Assembly: GCA_049325315.1 (NCBI GenBank) | Contig: JBMONB010000132.1 | Coordinates: 3,561-67,560, forward strand | Direction: 5' to 3' | Length of the DNA: 64,000 nt | DNA from: JAWLHU01 sp049325315 | Lineage (GTDB): Bacteria > Bacillota > Sulfobacillia > Symbiobacteriales > Symbiobacteriaceae | Shown here: positions 1 through 8,240 of the stretch, in pieces | How the letters are laid out: every line of letters begins with the position of its first letter | Numbering within the stretch: the first letter of the stretch is position 1 | The notes under the pieces: generated by a model | What the model was told of the DNA's origin: nothing | What the model saw: the letters and a program-made list of their open reading frames with translations, nothing else | The model's database searches: none | Translations under genes and position numbers: made by a program

Positions 1-732
1 GATGATCGTGGCGACGGGACCGGCGGCAAAGTCAATCAGACCGGAGACGTGGGTGGGCGTCTCGACCTTGATCTTCTGTCCGTACCGGGCACTGCTGGTG
101 ATCGTTCGCTCGGGGCGGCTGATCCGGGCGGAGCCGGTCACCCGGCTGGCGGGGCCGAGCATGGTGATCAGCGCTGTCAGGTAGTAAGGGCCCATGTCGA
201 ACATGGGGCCGGCGCCGGCCTTGTAGAAGAACTCGGGATCCGGATGCCAGCTCTCCGGTCCTGAACCCATCATGAAGGCGGTGGCAGCCAGGGGGGTGCC
301 GATCTCCCCCTGGTCGATCAGGTAACGGCAGGTCTGCAGCCCTGCGCCCAGGAACGTGTCGGGTGCGCAGCCGACGCGGACGCCCCGGGCCCGGGCCGCC
401 TCCAACACCTGCCTGCCGTCGGTCAGCGTGACGGCAAGTGGCTTCTCATTGAAGACTGACTTTCCCGCTGCAATGGCAGCGAGGGCGATCTCGGCATGAA
501 CCGCCGGCACCGTGAGGTTCAGCACGACCTCAATCTCCGGGTCCGCCAGCAGTTCCGAGACCGCCAGCGCTCTTGGCACACCAAACTGTGCCGCGCAGGC
601 GTGGGCCCGCTCCGGGATCAAGTCGGCACAGGCGACGATCTCGAACTCCCGGAATTCCTTCCCGTTCTTCAGATAGGTAGCGCTGATATTGCCGCAGCCA
701 ATCAGGCCTACCTTCACCCGTCCATTACCCAT
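1..732 (-). CDS. Gfo/Idh/MocA-family NAD(P)-dependent oxidoreductase, C-terminus cut by window edge
   Basis: Reading leftwards from an ATG at 732, the frame is open to base 1, giving 244 residues of a sugar-type dehydrogenase. Seen: an N-terminal Rossmann signature (VGLIGCGNIS), an EKP motif that is the hallmark of the family, and a downstream segment ending in GPMFDMGPYY that matches the substrate-binding half. The start overlaps the last 8 bases of the alpha-xylosidase gene, with an AGGAGG ribosome site inside that gene, so the two are translationally coupled. By family it oxidises or reduces a sugar or cyclitol with NAD(P) in the cytoplasm; the exact substrate cannot be read from the sequence. 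Coupling to an alpha-xylosidase suggests a sugar released from hemicellulose. Confidence 0.9.
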   Translation of the reverse strand, partial: MGNGRVKVGLIGCGNISATYLKNGKEFREFEIVACADLIPERAHACAAQFGVPRALAVSELLADPEIEVVLNLTVPAVHAEIALAAIAAGKSVFNEKPLAVTLTDGRQVLEAARARGVRVGCAPDTFLGAGLQTCRYLIDQGEIGTPLAATAFMMGSGPESWHPDPEFFYKAGAGPMFDMGPYYLTALITMLGPASRVTGSARISRPERTITSSARYGQKIKVETPTHVSGLIDFAAGPVATII

Positions 733-3070
733 GACCATTCGCCTCCTGATCAAGCAGCCGGATGCCAACAACAGCAACCCCTGGAGCCGGAAGAATGCGC
801 ACGCCCGACGGCGTCGCTTCTACACCGGCGCCCTCAACAGATGCCACGCGAAAAACCCCTCGGAGGAGCAGGCTCCACGGCCACTCCCCTCCGCTTACAC
901 GGACCGTGACCGTCTCGGCTTCCCGCTGCACGTGGGCGGTCAGTTCCGGGACGCCCCGGGTGCTGGTGACGGTGGCCGAGGCGCTTTGCCCGTCGCCCAG
1001 CCCGAACACGTGAAACTCTACACCATCGGCGTACGGATAATCGGGCCGGTTATCTTCACGTCCCACCGCCACAACCGAATTGGGCCGGACATAGAGCGGC
1101 AGGCTCATGTAGCTGTGGTGCTCACTCCGCCATATCCCGCCCTCTACCTGCTCTCCCGTAAGGAAGTGGGTCCACCGTCCCCTTGGCAGATAGAAGCTGA
1201 CGTTTCCATCTTGGCTGAAGACGGGCGCTACCAGGAGCGACTCGCCCAGCATGTACTGCCGGTCCAGGAAGTAGCAGGTTGGGTCGCCGGGGAACTCCAG
1301 CAGCATGGCTCGCATCACCGGAACGCCCGTCTGCGCAGCCTCACAGGCGGCCGCGAACAGGTAGGGCATCAACCGGCACTTGAGCTTGGTGAAGAAACGG
1401 AGCACGTCGACCGCCTCGTCGTCAAAGAGCCAGGGCACCCGATACGAATGGTTGCCGTGCAGCCGGCTGTGGCTGGAGAGCAGCCCGAAGGCGGTCCACC
1501 GCTTGTAGAGGTCGGCGGGGGCGGTGCTCTCAAACCCGCCAATATCGTGACTCCAGAAGCCAAAGCCGGACAGGCCCAAAGAGAGGCCGCCACGCAGGCT
1601 CTCCGCCATCGACTCGTAGGTGGCAAAGGAATCGCCGCCCCAGTGAACGGGGAACCGCTGACCTCCGGCGGTGGCCGACCGCGCGAAGAGCACGGCCTCG
1701 CCCTGGCCGAGTCGTTCCTCCAGCACCTCAAAGACGACCTTGTTGTACAGGTAGGAGTAATAGTTGTGCATTTTCTGCGGGTCGGAGCCATCGAAGTAGA
1801 CCACGTCGGTCGGAATGCGCTCACCGAAGTCCGTCTTGAATCCATGCACGCCCATATCGATCAGCCGCCGCAGGTGATCGGCGTACCACCGGCAGGCCTC
1901 TGGGTTGGTGAAATCCACGATCCCCATCCCGGGCTGCCACTTGTCCCACTGCCAGACGTCCCCGTCTGCTCGTTTCAGGAGATACCCGTTGGCCGCAGCT
2001 TCGTCAAAGAGCGAGGACTGCTGGGCGATGTAAGGGTTAAGCCAGACGCAGATTCTCAGGCCCTTTTCATGGAGACGCCGCAGCATCGGCTCGGGCTCCG
2101 GGAAGACCACCGGGTCCCAGTTGAAGTCCATCCACTGAAACGCCTTCATCCAGAAGCAGTCGAAGTGGAAGACGTGGAGCGGTAGATCTCGCTCCTTCAT
2201 CCCGTCGACAAAATGCGTCACCGTCTCCTCATCGTAATCGGTCGTAAAACTGGTCGTCAGCCAGAGCCCGAAGGACCAGGCGGGGGGCAGGGCGGGTCTG
2301 CCGGTCAGCCGGGTATAGTTCTCGAGCACCTGCTTCGGCGAAGGTCCGGCGATAATGAAGTACTCCAGATACTGGCCGGCCACGCTGAGTTGAACCTTGG
2401 AGACCTTCTCCGATGCCACTTCGAAGGAGACGGCCTCGGGGTGGTTGACAAAGACGCCGTAGCCCTTGCTGGAGAGGTAGAAGGGCACGTTCTTGTACGC
2501 CTGTTCCGTGCTGGTCCCACCGTCGCAGTTCCAGGTCTCCACCACCTGCCCGTTTTTGATAAACGGGGTAAAACGCTCGCCAAGGCCATAGACATACTCG
2601 CCGACCGAGAGGTCCAGCTGCTCCCGCACATAGCTCTGGTTGCCGGCGGCGGAGATATAGGCCATCGATCTGGGTCCGCTCCCGGTAATCCGGTCACCGT
2701 CATAGAAGAGATCCATCGCCCAGCGATCCTTGCGAAAGGAGACGCGCAGGTTGCCGCTGGAGAGATAGGCCTCGGTGGCGGACTCTCCGGTTTCCACCGG
2801 GGTCCCTGGGTCCTGGTAAATGGCAAACGCCGGTGAGCGAGGCCGCCCGCCCTTGTGGTGATAAATGCGCACGCAGATCACATCGGGCATCGGCGAGGAG
2901 CAGTGGACCGTGAGCAAGGGGGTATCGATCTGTGCCCAGCGATGCTGCGTGGGGCGGGGCGAGGCGTAGATGGTGAGGGAATCGGGCCCGGCGCGCAGAT
3001 CGAAGAGCTCAACCGGTGTGACGATGTCATACCCGGGTCGGATCAGCCAGTTCCCGTCGGTGAATTTCAT
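725..3070 (-). CDS. yicI: GH31 alpha-xylosidase (YicI-type)
   Basis: 781 residues, close to the 772 of E. coli YicI. The nucleophile region reads GFKTDFGERIPTDVVYF, with Asp414 as the predicted nucleophile (YicI Asp416), and a WGGDSFATY segment near residue 480 fits the acid/base site. There is no signal peptide, so it should act in the cytoplasm on imported isoprimeverose-like or other alpha-xylosyl oligosaccharides. The start ATG follows GAGGTGAGCCG. It is co-transcribed with the coupled Gfo/Idh/MocA gene. A generic GH31 alpha-glucosidase is the alternative, but the KTDFGERIPTDV string strongly favours the YicI branch. Confidence 0.93.
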   Translation of the reverse strand: MKFTDGNWLIRPGYDIVTPVELFDLRAGPDSLTIYASPRPTQHRWAQIDTPLLTVHCSSPMPDVICVRIYHHKGGRPRSPAFAIYQDPGTPVETGESATEAYLSSGNLRVSFRKDRWAMDLFYDGDRITGSGPRSMAYISAAGNQSYVREQLDLSVGEYVYGLGERFTPFIKNGQVVETWNCDGGTSTEQAYKNVPFYLSSKGYGVFVNHPEAVSFEVASEKVSKVQLSVAGQYLEYFIIAGPSPKQVLENYTRLTGRPALPPAWSFGLWLTTSFTTDYDEETVTHFVDGMKERDLPLHVFHFDCFWMKAFQWMDFNWDPVVFPEPEPMLRRLHEKGLRICVWLNPYIAQQSSLFDEAAANGYLLKRADGDVWQWDKWQPGMGIVDFTNPEACRWYADHLRRLIDMGVHGFKTDFGERIPTDVVYFDGSDPQKMHNYYSYLYNKVVFEVLEERLGQGEAVLFARSATAGGQRFPVHWGGDSFATYESMAESLRGGLSLGLSGFGFWSHDIGGFESTAPADLYKRWTAFGLLSSHSRLHGNHSYRVPWLFDDEAVDVLRFFTKLKCRLMPYLFAAACEAAQTGVPVMRAMLLEFPGDPTCYFLDRQYMLGESLLVAPVFSQDGNVSFYLPRGRWTHFLTGEQVEGGIWRSEHHSYMSLPLYVRPNSVVAVGREDNRPDYPYADGVEFHVFGLGDGQSASATVTSTRGVPELTAHVQREAETVTVRVSGGEWPWSLLLRGVFRVASVEGAGVEATPSGVRILPAPGVAVVGIRLLDQEANGHG

Positions 3071-3246
3071 CGGCTCACCTCATCGTCAGATTCAACCGCA
3101 GCGAGGGTTGTCGTGCCCGGGTCGTCCTTCGGAAGGAGAGCGGGGTCACTCTTCCGACAGAGCGAAGGTTCCCTCCCCCGGACGATGTGTGGTGGCTTCG
3201 TGCCTGATATGGTGAAGCCAGAAGCGATTCAGAGGAGGGGATCATT

Positions 3247-3420
3247 GTGGCGAGGCTCGACGCTGTTCGTCTCGAAATGGTGGCTGTATTGGGGATGCTG
3301 AGGACTGGCAAGAACCTGCAGGAGATCGCCGAGGCCCTCCATGTCCCGGTAACCGCCGTGGGCACGGCCACGCAGCAGTGGTCCTGCGAGCAGGCCCGGG
3401 AGATGTGGGGACGCCTCTAA
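3247..3420 (+). CDS. Small putative helix-turn-helix protein (57 aa)
   Basis: A 57-codon frame starting GTG, preceded at ideal distance by AGAGGAGGGG and followed 25 bases after its stop by a good rho-independent terminator. The product has a helix-turn-helix look (LRTGKNLQEIAEALHVPVTAVGTAT), with the typical IAEALHV turn. No partner domain is present. The signal and terminator make it a convincing short gene even though it is isolated between two minus-strand units; its target is unknown. The opposite-strand frame over the same bases is compositionally implausible. Confidence 0.6.
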   Translation: MARLDAVRLEMVAVLGMLRTGKNLQEIAEALHVPVTAVGTATQQWSCEQAREMWGRL

Positions 3421-3445
3421 ACCCGTACATAGCGGCACAGCACAG

Positions 3446-3480
3446 CCCGTGCGCTCTTGGAGCGTGCGGGTTTTCCTGTT
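3446..3480 (+). terminator. Rho-independent terminator after the small HTH gene
   Basis: An 11-bp stem (CCCGTGCGCTC / GAGCGTGCGGG, two G-T pairs) with a TTG loop, followed by TTTTCCTGTT. Confidence 0.8.
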
Positions 3481-3510
3481 CACTCCCATGGGGGCAAACG
3501 CACGGGACGG

Positions 3511-3542
3511 AAAAACCCCCTGCCCACGGCCGTGAACGGGGG
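3511..3542 (-). terminator. Terminator for the esterase/beta-mannosidase/LacI operon
   Basis: On the minus strand a CCCCC...GGGGG hairpin with an inner CAC/GTG pairing is followed by TTTTT, about 20 bases past the esterase stop codon. The stem is imperfect. Confidence 0.6.
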
Positions 3543-3560
3543 ATCTCCATTGTCGCGGGG

Positions 3561-4532
3561 TCATCCCCAGACAGATTGTAGGAACTTCACCTTCGCCAGG
3601 GTCTGGTAGGAGCCGCCGCCCTCATGCTGGTTATAGGGGTAGACCTCGATCTGCTTCGGGCCGGCGTAATGGTTATAGGCCGCAAAGACGGTGGATGGCG
3701 GACAGACCATATCCATCAACCCGGCAGAGAAGAGCGCCGGGCCCTTGGCGCGGGCCGCAAAGTTGACCCCGTCGAAGTAGGCGAGCGTCTGGAAGAGCGT
3801 CTCCACATGGTCGCGGTGAACCTGGAGGTACCGGGAGATCTCGGCGTACGGGTAGGTATCGACGATCTCCGTTGCCCGCCGGTAGTGACAGAGGAAGGGC
3901 ACGTCGGCCATGACCGCAGAGATGGTGGGGTCCAGGCCGGCCACAGCCAGGCTGATGCCGCCTCCCTGGCTCCCGCCGCTCACGGCGACCCGCTTCGGGT
4001 CCACCGCAGGGTGGCTCCGGGCTGCCTCCACCGCCCGAACGGCATCGGTAAAGACCCGCCGGTAGTAGTACGTGCGGGGATTGAGGATCCCCCGGGTCAT
4101 GAACCCCGGGTGGTGGGGGTTCCCGCCGTCCGGTTCCGGGTCGGGGGTGTCGCCGCGAAGCCAGGAGCTCCCCTGGCCCCGGGTATCCATAATGAAGTGG
4201 GCCCGCCCGGCCGCGCTCCAGAGCAGCCAGTCGGTCGGGAAGCCACGCCCTCCACCATACCCGAGATACTCAACCACACACGGCAGAGGTCCCGACCGCT
4301 GGCGGGGCATCAGCAGCCACCCCTTGATCCGCTGCCCGCCGTACCCGCTGAAGGTGACGTCGTAGGTCTCAAGGAGGCCGAGCCCGTAGTCCACTGCGGC
4401 AAACTCAGGGTGGAGGAGGAAGCGGCGGGCGTCAGCCAGGGTCTCCGCCCAGAAACCGTCGAAGTCAGCCGGCTCCGTCCGAGCCGGCCTATAGCTCCTT
4501 AACTGGTCCAGATCCAGATCAAAGAATGCCAT
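3561..4532 (-). CDS. Acetyl xylan esterase / cephalosporin-C deacetylase family (AXE1)
   Basis: 323 residues of an alpha/beta-hydrolase. The serine elbow is GGSQGG (VAVSGGSQGGGISLAVAGL, around residue 180), typical of AXE1/cephalosporin-C deacetylase esterases, with a C-terminal histidine in NQHEGGGSY. The start at 4532 (MAFFDLDLDQLRSY) was chosen because GGAGG lies 8 bases upstream; the ATG codons at 4547 and 4538 overlap or crowd that site. No signal peptide, so it is predicted to de-acetylate imported oligosaccharides in the cytoplasm. It follows the beta-mannosidase by 23 bases, consistent with acetylated mannan or xylan breakdown. Confidence 0.9.
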   Translation of the reverse strand: MAFFDLDLDQLRSYRPARTEPADFDGFWAETLADARRFLLHPEFAAVDYGLGLLETYDVTFSGYGGQRIKGWLLMPRQRSGPLPCVVEYLGYGGGRGFPTDWLLWSAAGRAHFIMDTRGQGSSWLRGDTPDPEPDGGNPHHPGFMTRGILNPRTYYYRRVFTDAVRAVEAARSHPAVDPKRVAVSGGSQGGGISLAVAGLDPTISAVMADVPFLCHYRRATEIVDTYPYAEISRYLQVHRDHVETLFQTLAYFDGVNFAARAKGPALFSAGLMDMVCPPSTVFAAYNHYAGPKQIEVYPYNQHEGGGSYQTLAKVKFLQSVWG

Positions 4533-4555
4533 GAACATGTCCTCCACACACGAGA

Positions 4556-6934
4556 CTACCGGACCGGAACCTCCTGCCAGCCACCTGTCAGGTGGCGGAT
4601 ACGGAGAACCTTGCCGGCATCGTTCACCTGAACGGTGACAGGCCGGTCCGGCCAGAGATCAAAGCCATAATCATCTGGCGTGCCGCCCTCGATTCGGACC
4701 ACCTGCACAAAGGAGGCTGCCCTCAGCGCAAGGTGGACATGGCCGTCCGGCTGGCGGTGGGCTTCCGCTTCCAGGGCGACCGGAGCCAACTCCAGGTCCC
4801 GCTCGTCGACGGGGAACCAGTGGTGGGAGGCCAGGATCTTGGAGCCCGCCTCGAACTCCGCCCGGACGGCGCAGCGCCGCAGCACGTTGTAACCCAGAGC
4901 GGGCATTCGCTCGCGGAAGAGCTCCACCCCGCCCGGGGCCGCCGGCAGGGTTGCCGTGGCCGTTCGCTCCCAGACTACCTCGCCGCCAAAGGTAACGACC
5001 TGCACCCGAAAGAGGCCTTTCCTTCCGGCCTGTTGATGATCGTCATTCATGACGAAGGCCACCAGGTCGCCGCCGTCCTGCCGGACAAAGGCAGCCTGGG
5101 GCGCATAGGCGCGCTTGCTCGCCCAGTAGCTCAGCTTGGGCCGGCGCTTCACGTCGATCAGCGACCAGGAGACCGCCGGCCAGATATCGTTCAGCTGCCA
5201 TACCAGCGAGCCGGCACAGCGCGGCGCCCGGCTGCGGTAGTGGCGCATGGCAAACGAGTCGCTGGCGGCCTGGGTGCGCTGGCTCAACTCGATATACGAC
5301 TCGATATCGAACGGCTCCCCAAACGCCTTCATGTAGTCCTTCAGCCGGTCATGGACGAGGGTATGGTAGGCCCAGACATCGTTCAGGGGCCACAGGTGCT
5401 GCTCAGAGATGCCTGCACGCATCGTCTCCAGGTCGGGCACTCCCTGCATGCCGTACTCGCTGGCAAAGGGCGTCAGGTCTTCGGCGTAGCTGGTATAGGG
5501 CAGCTTGTCGCCGTGCCAGATCCACCAGTTATGCCGGTCACCCTCCTCTGCCCCGTTGGGGTCAAAGCCACCGCCGGGTGAACTGACATGGTAGGGACGG
5601 GTGGGGTCAAGCCGCTCGGCGACCTCCTTTAAGATCTTCCGGTTAAGCGGGTGGCCGGTCTGGTGGAACCCGGTGTCATTTTCGTTGTCACCGGCCCAGA
5701 TCACGATGGACGGGTGGTTCCGCAGGCGGCGCACCTGAGCCTCGGCCTCTTGCCGAGAGCTCTCCATGTAGCTCTCCCGGGTCGGGTACTGGGCACAGCC
5801 CCACATGAAATCCTGCCAGACCATCAGGCCCAGTTCGTCGCAGATCTCATAGAAAGCGTCGTGCTCGTAGATGCCGCCGCCCCAGACCCGCACCATGTTC
5901 ATGTTGGCATTCCGGGCCTGGGTCAGCAGCTCCCGGTAGCCGGTATCGTCGGGGAGCAGGAGGGGGGTCTGCGGAATCCAGTTGGCGCCCTTGCAGAAGA
6001 CGGGTTTGCCGTTGATCACGAAGAGGAAGGAGGCCCGCCCCTCGTGGTCACGGGTCCTCAGTGCCACCGACCGGAAACCGACCCGCAGGGTCCGGGCGGC
6101 GTACGGGCCTACCTGAATCTCCAGCGTGTACAGGTGAGCATCGCCCAGACCTGCGGGCCACCAGTAGTGCAGCCCATCGAAGTAGCGGGTCACCCGGGTG
6201 GTGCCGGCCGTGGATACCTCCTGAGTCCAGGTCTCGCTGCGTTCGCCGTCGGTCAGGCGGAACGTGACATCCACCGTCGTGGGGGAAGCCTGTCCTCCCT
6301 CCAGTTCCAGGTCGACGATCAGATCGGCTGCTCCGGCCCCGTACGTGGCCGTCTCTACCCGCACATCGCGGAGCACCACGGGCGCCAGCAGCCTGAGAGA
6401 GACGTCCTTCCAGATGCCGGTGGTCACCAGCGGCGGGGTGAAATCCCAACCGTAAGAGACCTGGGATTTGCGGGCCCACAGCTTCTCACCCGTTCCGTTC
6501 CAAAAGGGGTAGAGAGGCAGACCCTCCACTGCCTTGAGCGGGCTCCGCAGCCGGACCAGCAGCTCATTTTCGGGCGTGAGCCGCCCCGTTACATCTACGG
6601 TAAGGGGGAGAAACATGTTGGCGTGAACCGCCAACAGCTCCCCATTAAGGTAGACCTCGGCGAAGGTGTCGAGCCCTTCGAAGTGCAGCTCTACCGGCCC
6701 GTCGTGCCGGGGAGCAGCGAAGGAACGGCGATACCACCATTCCCGTTCAGCAGCCCACCGCCATGCCTCTGCGTTGCGGTCGAGGTAGGGATCGGGCAGC
6801 CGGCCTTCCGCCAGCAGCACCTGCTGCACCATTCCGGGAACAGGTCCCTTCAGCCAGGTCAGCCTACCCGGGTCCCCGACTCCGTCTGCAGCGTGTGCAA
6901 TCTCCCATTCGCCGTTCAGGCTGACCCTTTCCAT
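4556..6934 (-). CDS. GH2 beta-mannosidase
   Basis: 792 residues, usual for bacterial GH2 beta-mannosidases. Seen: N-terminal jelly-roll domain, Ig-like domain, then a TIM barrel with acid/base Glu418 (WAGDNEND) and nucleophile Glu493 (FASEYGMQG). The family motif is usually W.G.NE, so WAGDNE is a close variant. No signal peptide: cytoplasmic removal of terminal beta-mannose from imported manno-oligosaccharides. It lies 16 bases after the LacI gene and before the esterase, in one minus-strand operon that diverges from the oligosaccharide ABC operon. Start ATG is preceded by GGGGGGACATGTT. Confidence 0.93.
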   Translation of the reverse strand: MERVSLNGEWEIAHAADGVGDPGRLTWLKGPVPGMVQQVLLAEGRLPDPYLDRNAEAWRWAAEREWWYRRSFAAPRHDGPVELHFEGLDTFAEVYLNGELLAVHANMFLPLTVDVTGRLTPENELLVRLRSPLKAVEGLPLYPFWNGTGEKLWARKSQVSYGWDFTPPLVTTGIWKDVSLRLLAPVVLRDVRVETATYGAGAADLIVDLELEGGQASPTTVDVTFRLTDGERSETWTQEVSTAGTTRVTRYFDGLHYWWPAGLGDAHLYTLEIQVGPYAARTLRVGFRSVALRTRDHEGRASFLFVINGKPVFCKGANWIPQTPLLLPDDTGYRELLTQARNANMNMVRVWGGGIYEHDAFYEICDELGLMVWQDFMWGCAQYPTRESYMESSRQEAEAQVRRLRNHPSIVIWAGDNENDTGFHQTGHPLNRKILKEVAERLDPTRPYHVSSPGGGFDPNGAEEGDRHNWWIWHGDKLPYTSYAEDLTPFASEYGMQGVPDLETMRAGISEQHLWPLNDVWAYHTLVHDRLKDYMKAFGEPFDIESYIELSQRTQAASDSFAMRHYRSRAPRCAGSLVWQLNDIWPAVSWSLIDVKRRPKLSYWASKRAYAPQAAFVRQDGGDLVAFVMNDDHQQAGRKGLFRVQVVTFGGEVVWERTATATLPAAPGGVELFRERMPALGYNVLRRCAVRAEFEAGSKILASHHWFPVDERDLELAPVALEAEAHRQPDGHVHLALRAASFVQVVRIEGGTPDDYGFDLWPDRPVTVQVNDAGKVLRIRHLTGGWQEVPVR

Positions 6935-6950
6935 AACATGTCCCCCCCGA

Positions 6951-8015
6951 CTACTTCACTGCCGGAACGGCCTCACGAGCACGGAGCGCCTTGACACTCT
7001 CGCGGACCACCAGTCGCGTGCTGATCAATGTGAGATCTACCGGGTCATCGGGGTTCTCCATCCGTTGATAGAGCCGCTCCACACAGCGACGCCCCATCAC
7101 CTCCATGGGGAAATGGACGGTGGTGAGTGGGGTGGCCTCTGTGGCGGCCCTTGCCACGTTGTCAAACCCGATCACCGAGACATCTTCAGGGACGCGCAGC
7201 CCCATCTCGCCCAGCACCTTCATGACCGCGAAGGCGGTCAGGTCATTGGTACAGAACCAGGCCGTGGGCATCTCGTTCAAAGCGTGCAGCTGCTCCCTTA
7301 TCCAGGTCGGTTCCCAAGGCAGACCGCTGCCCTTGCGCAAGACGGTCCATTCCGGACGAACCTCCAGTCCGGCCTCCTCCAGCGCCCCCCGGAAGCCGGT
7401 CCAGCGCTGCTGGAAGCTGGAGGCCCACTGTATGTTTCCGATAAAACCAATCTTCTCGTGGCCCATGTCCACGAGATGCCTGACCGCCGTGCGGGCGCCT
7501 TCCGCGTCATCGGCCATGACGCCGTCGAGCGCGAGGTCCGGCAGGTACGTATCGGTGCACACAGCCGGATGCCCCGTCTGCCGCACAAAGGAGATGTAGC
7601 TCAGCGTAAGCCGGTCGCTCAGGAGGAAGCCGGCAATGTGGATTCCGTCGAGATGGGAAGGCAGCCGGAGGTTGGCCTCTTCCTCGTTCGATACCACCGC
7701 CAGAATCAGACTGGTCTCCCGGTTGCGGGCTCCGGCCTGGGCACCCACCAACACCCGGGGCCAGAAGTCGGTGTCTGTAGCCGAAGCCTCGGGCAGCAGC
7801 ATGACGACGATGCCTCTTGCCTTACTGTTATGGGACTGTGTTGCCGCAATGGAACGCAACGGATAACCTAACTGTCGAGCCGTGGCGAAGACCTGCTCAC
7901 GCATTGTTTCGCTGATTCCGGGCTTGCCGCTCAGTGCACGAGAAACGGTAAACTTCGAGACGCCCAGTTCGTTTGCGATTTGATCCAGCGTCACTTTCCT
8001 TCTACGCTCTGCCAA
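6951..8015 (-). CDS. LacI-family transcriptional repressor (first copy)
   Basis: 354 residues. The N-terminal HTH (VTLDQIANELGVSKFTVSRALSGKPG) is followed by a periplasmic-binding-like sugar-sensing domain with GFIGN, TAWFCTNDLTA and VSVIGFDN segments. It heads the minus-strand beta-mannosidase/esterase operon and diverges from the ABC transporter operon, so it probably controls both. It is clearly a paralogue of the LacI gene at 19157, sharing the KF.VS.ALSGKPG recognition helix region and much of the effector domain. The near-identical recognition helix predicts similar operators; a shared motif is found near both genes. Confidence 0.95.
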   Translation of the reverse strand: MAERRRKVTLDQIANELGVSKFTVSRALSGKPGISETMREQVFATARQLGYPLRSIAATQSHNSKARGIVVMLLPEASATDTDFWPRVLVGAQAGARNRETSLILAVVSNEEEANLRLPSHLDGIHIAGFLLSDRLTLSYISFVRQTGHPAVCTDTYLPDLALDGVMADDAEGARTAVRHLVDMGHEKIGFIGNIQWASSFQQRWTGFRGALEEAGLEVRPEWTVLRKGSGLPWEPTWIREQLHALNEMPTAWFCTNDLTAFAVMKVLGEMGLRVPEDVSVIGFDNVARAATEATPLTTVHFPMEVMGRRCVERLYQRMENPDDPVDLTLISTRLVVRESVKALRAREAVPAVK

Positions 8016-8066
8016 TGTGCCATCCCACCCTTTGCCCTAAGTGGTTTGCGGTAGTTGTGTCTGATT

Positions 8067-8085
8067 CCTGCTAACAAAACGCAAC
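8067..8085. promoter_or_regulatory. Candidate operator CCTGCTAACAAAACGCAAC in the divergent mannan promoter region
   Basis: This 19-mer matches 25282-25300 at 18 of 19 positions and the reverse strand of 19091-19109 at 15 of 19. It lies between the divergent LacI gene and the sugar-binding protein gene. The core is TAAC-N5-GCAA; two other copies carry TAAC-N5-GTTA, an inverted repeat. I infer a LacI-family binding site. Confidence 0.5.
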
Positions 8086-8240
8086 TTTACACAAAAAATT
8101 TTTAGGAGCGAACAGAAGGACAATGGAGTGATTTATAGAATTGGCTGTCTTGAGGAGCGGTGGAGGGGCGTCCATCCGCTCATCCGGTCCAGACGCTGCA
8201 CATGGGTCAAATCGTCCGTGCACAAGGGGGATGAACACTC

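Noticed and set aside
3075..3371. Minus-strand 98-aa ORF before the alpha-xylosidase gene
   Set aside because: Unnatural Ser/Thr/Arg-rich product, no ribosome site, and it covers the better-supported plus-strand small gene.
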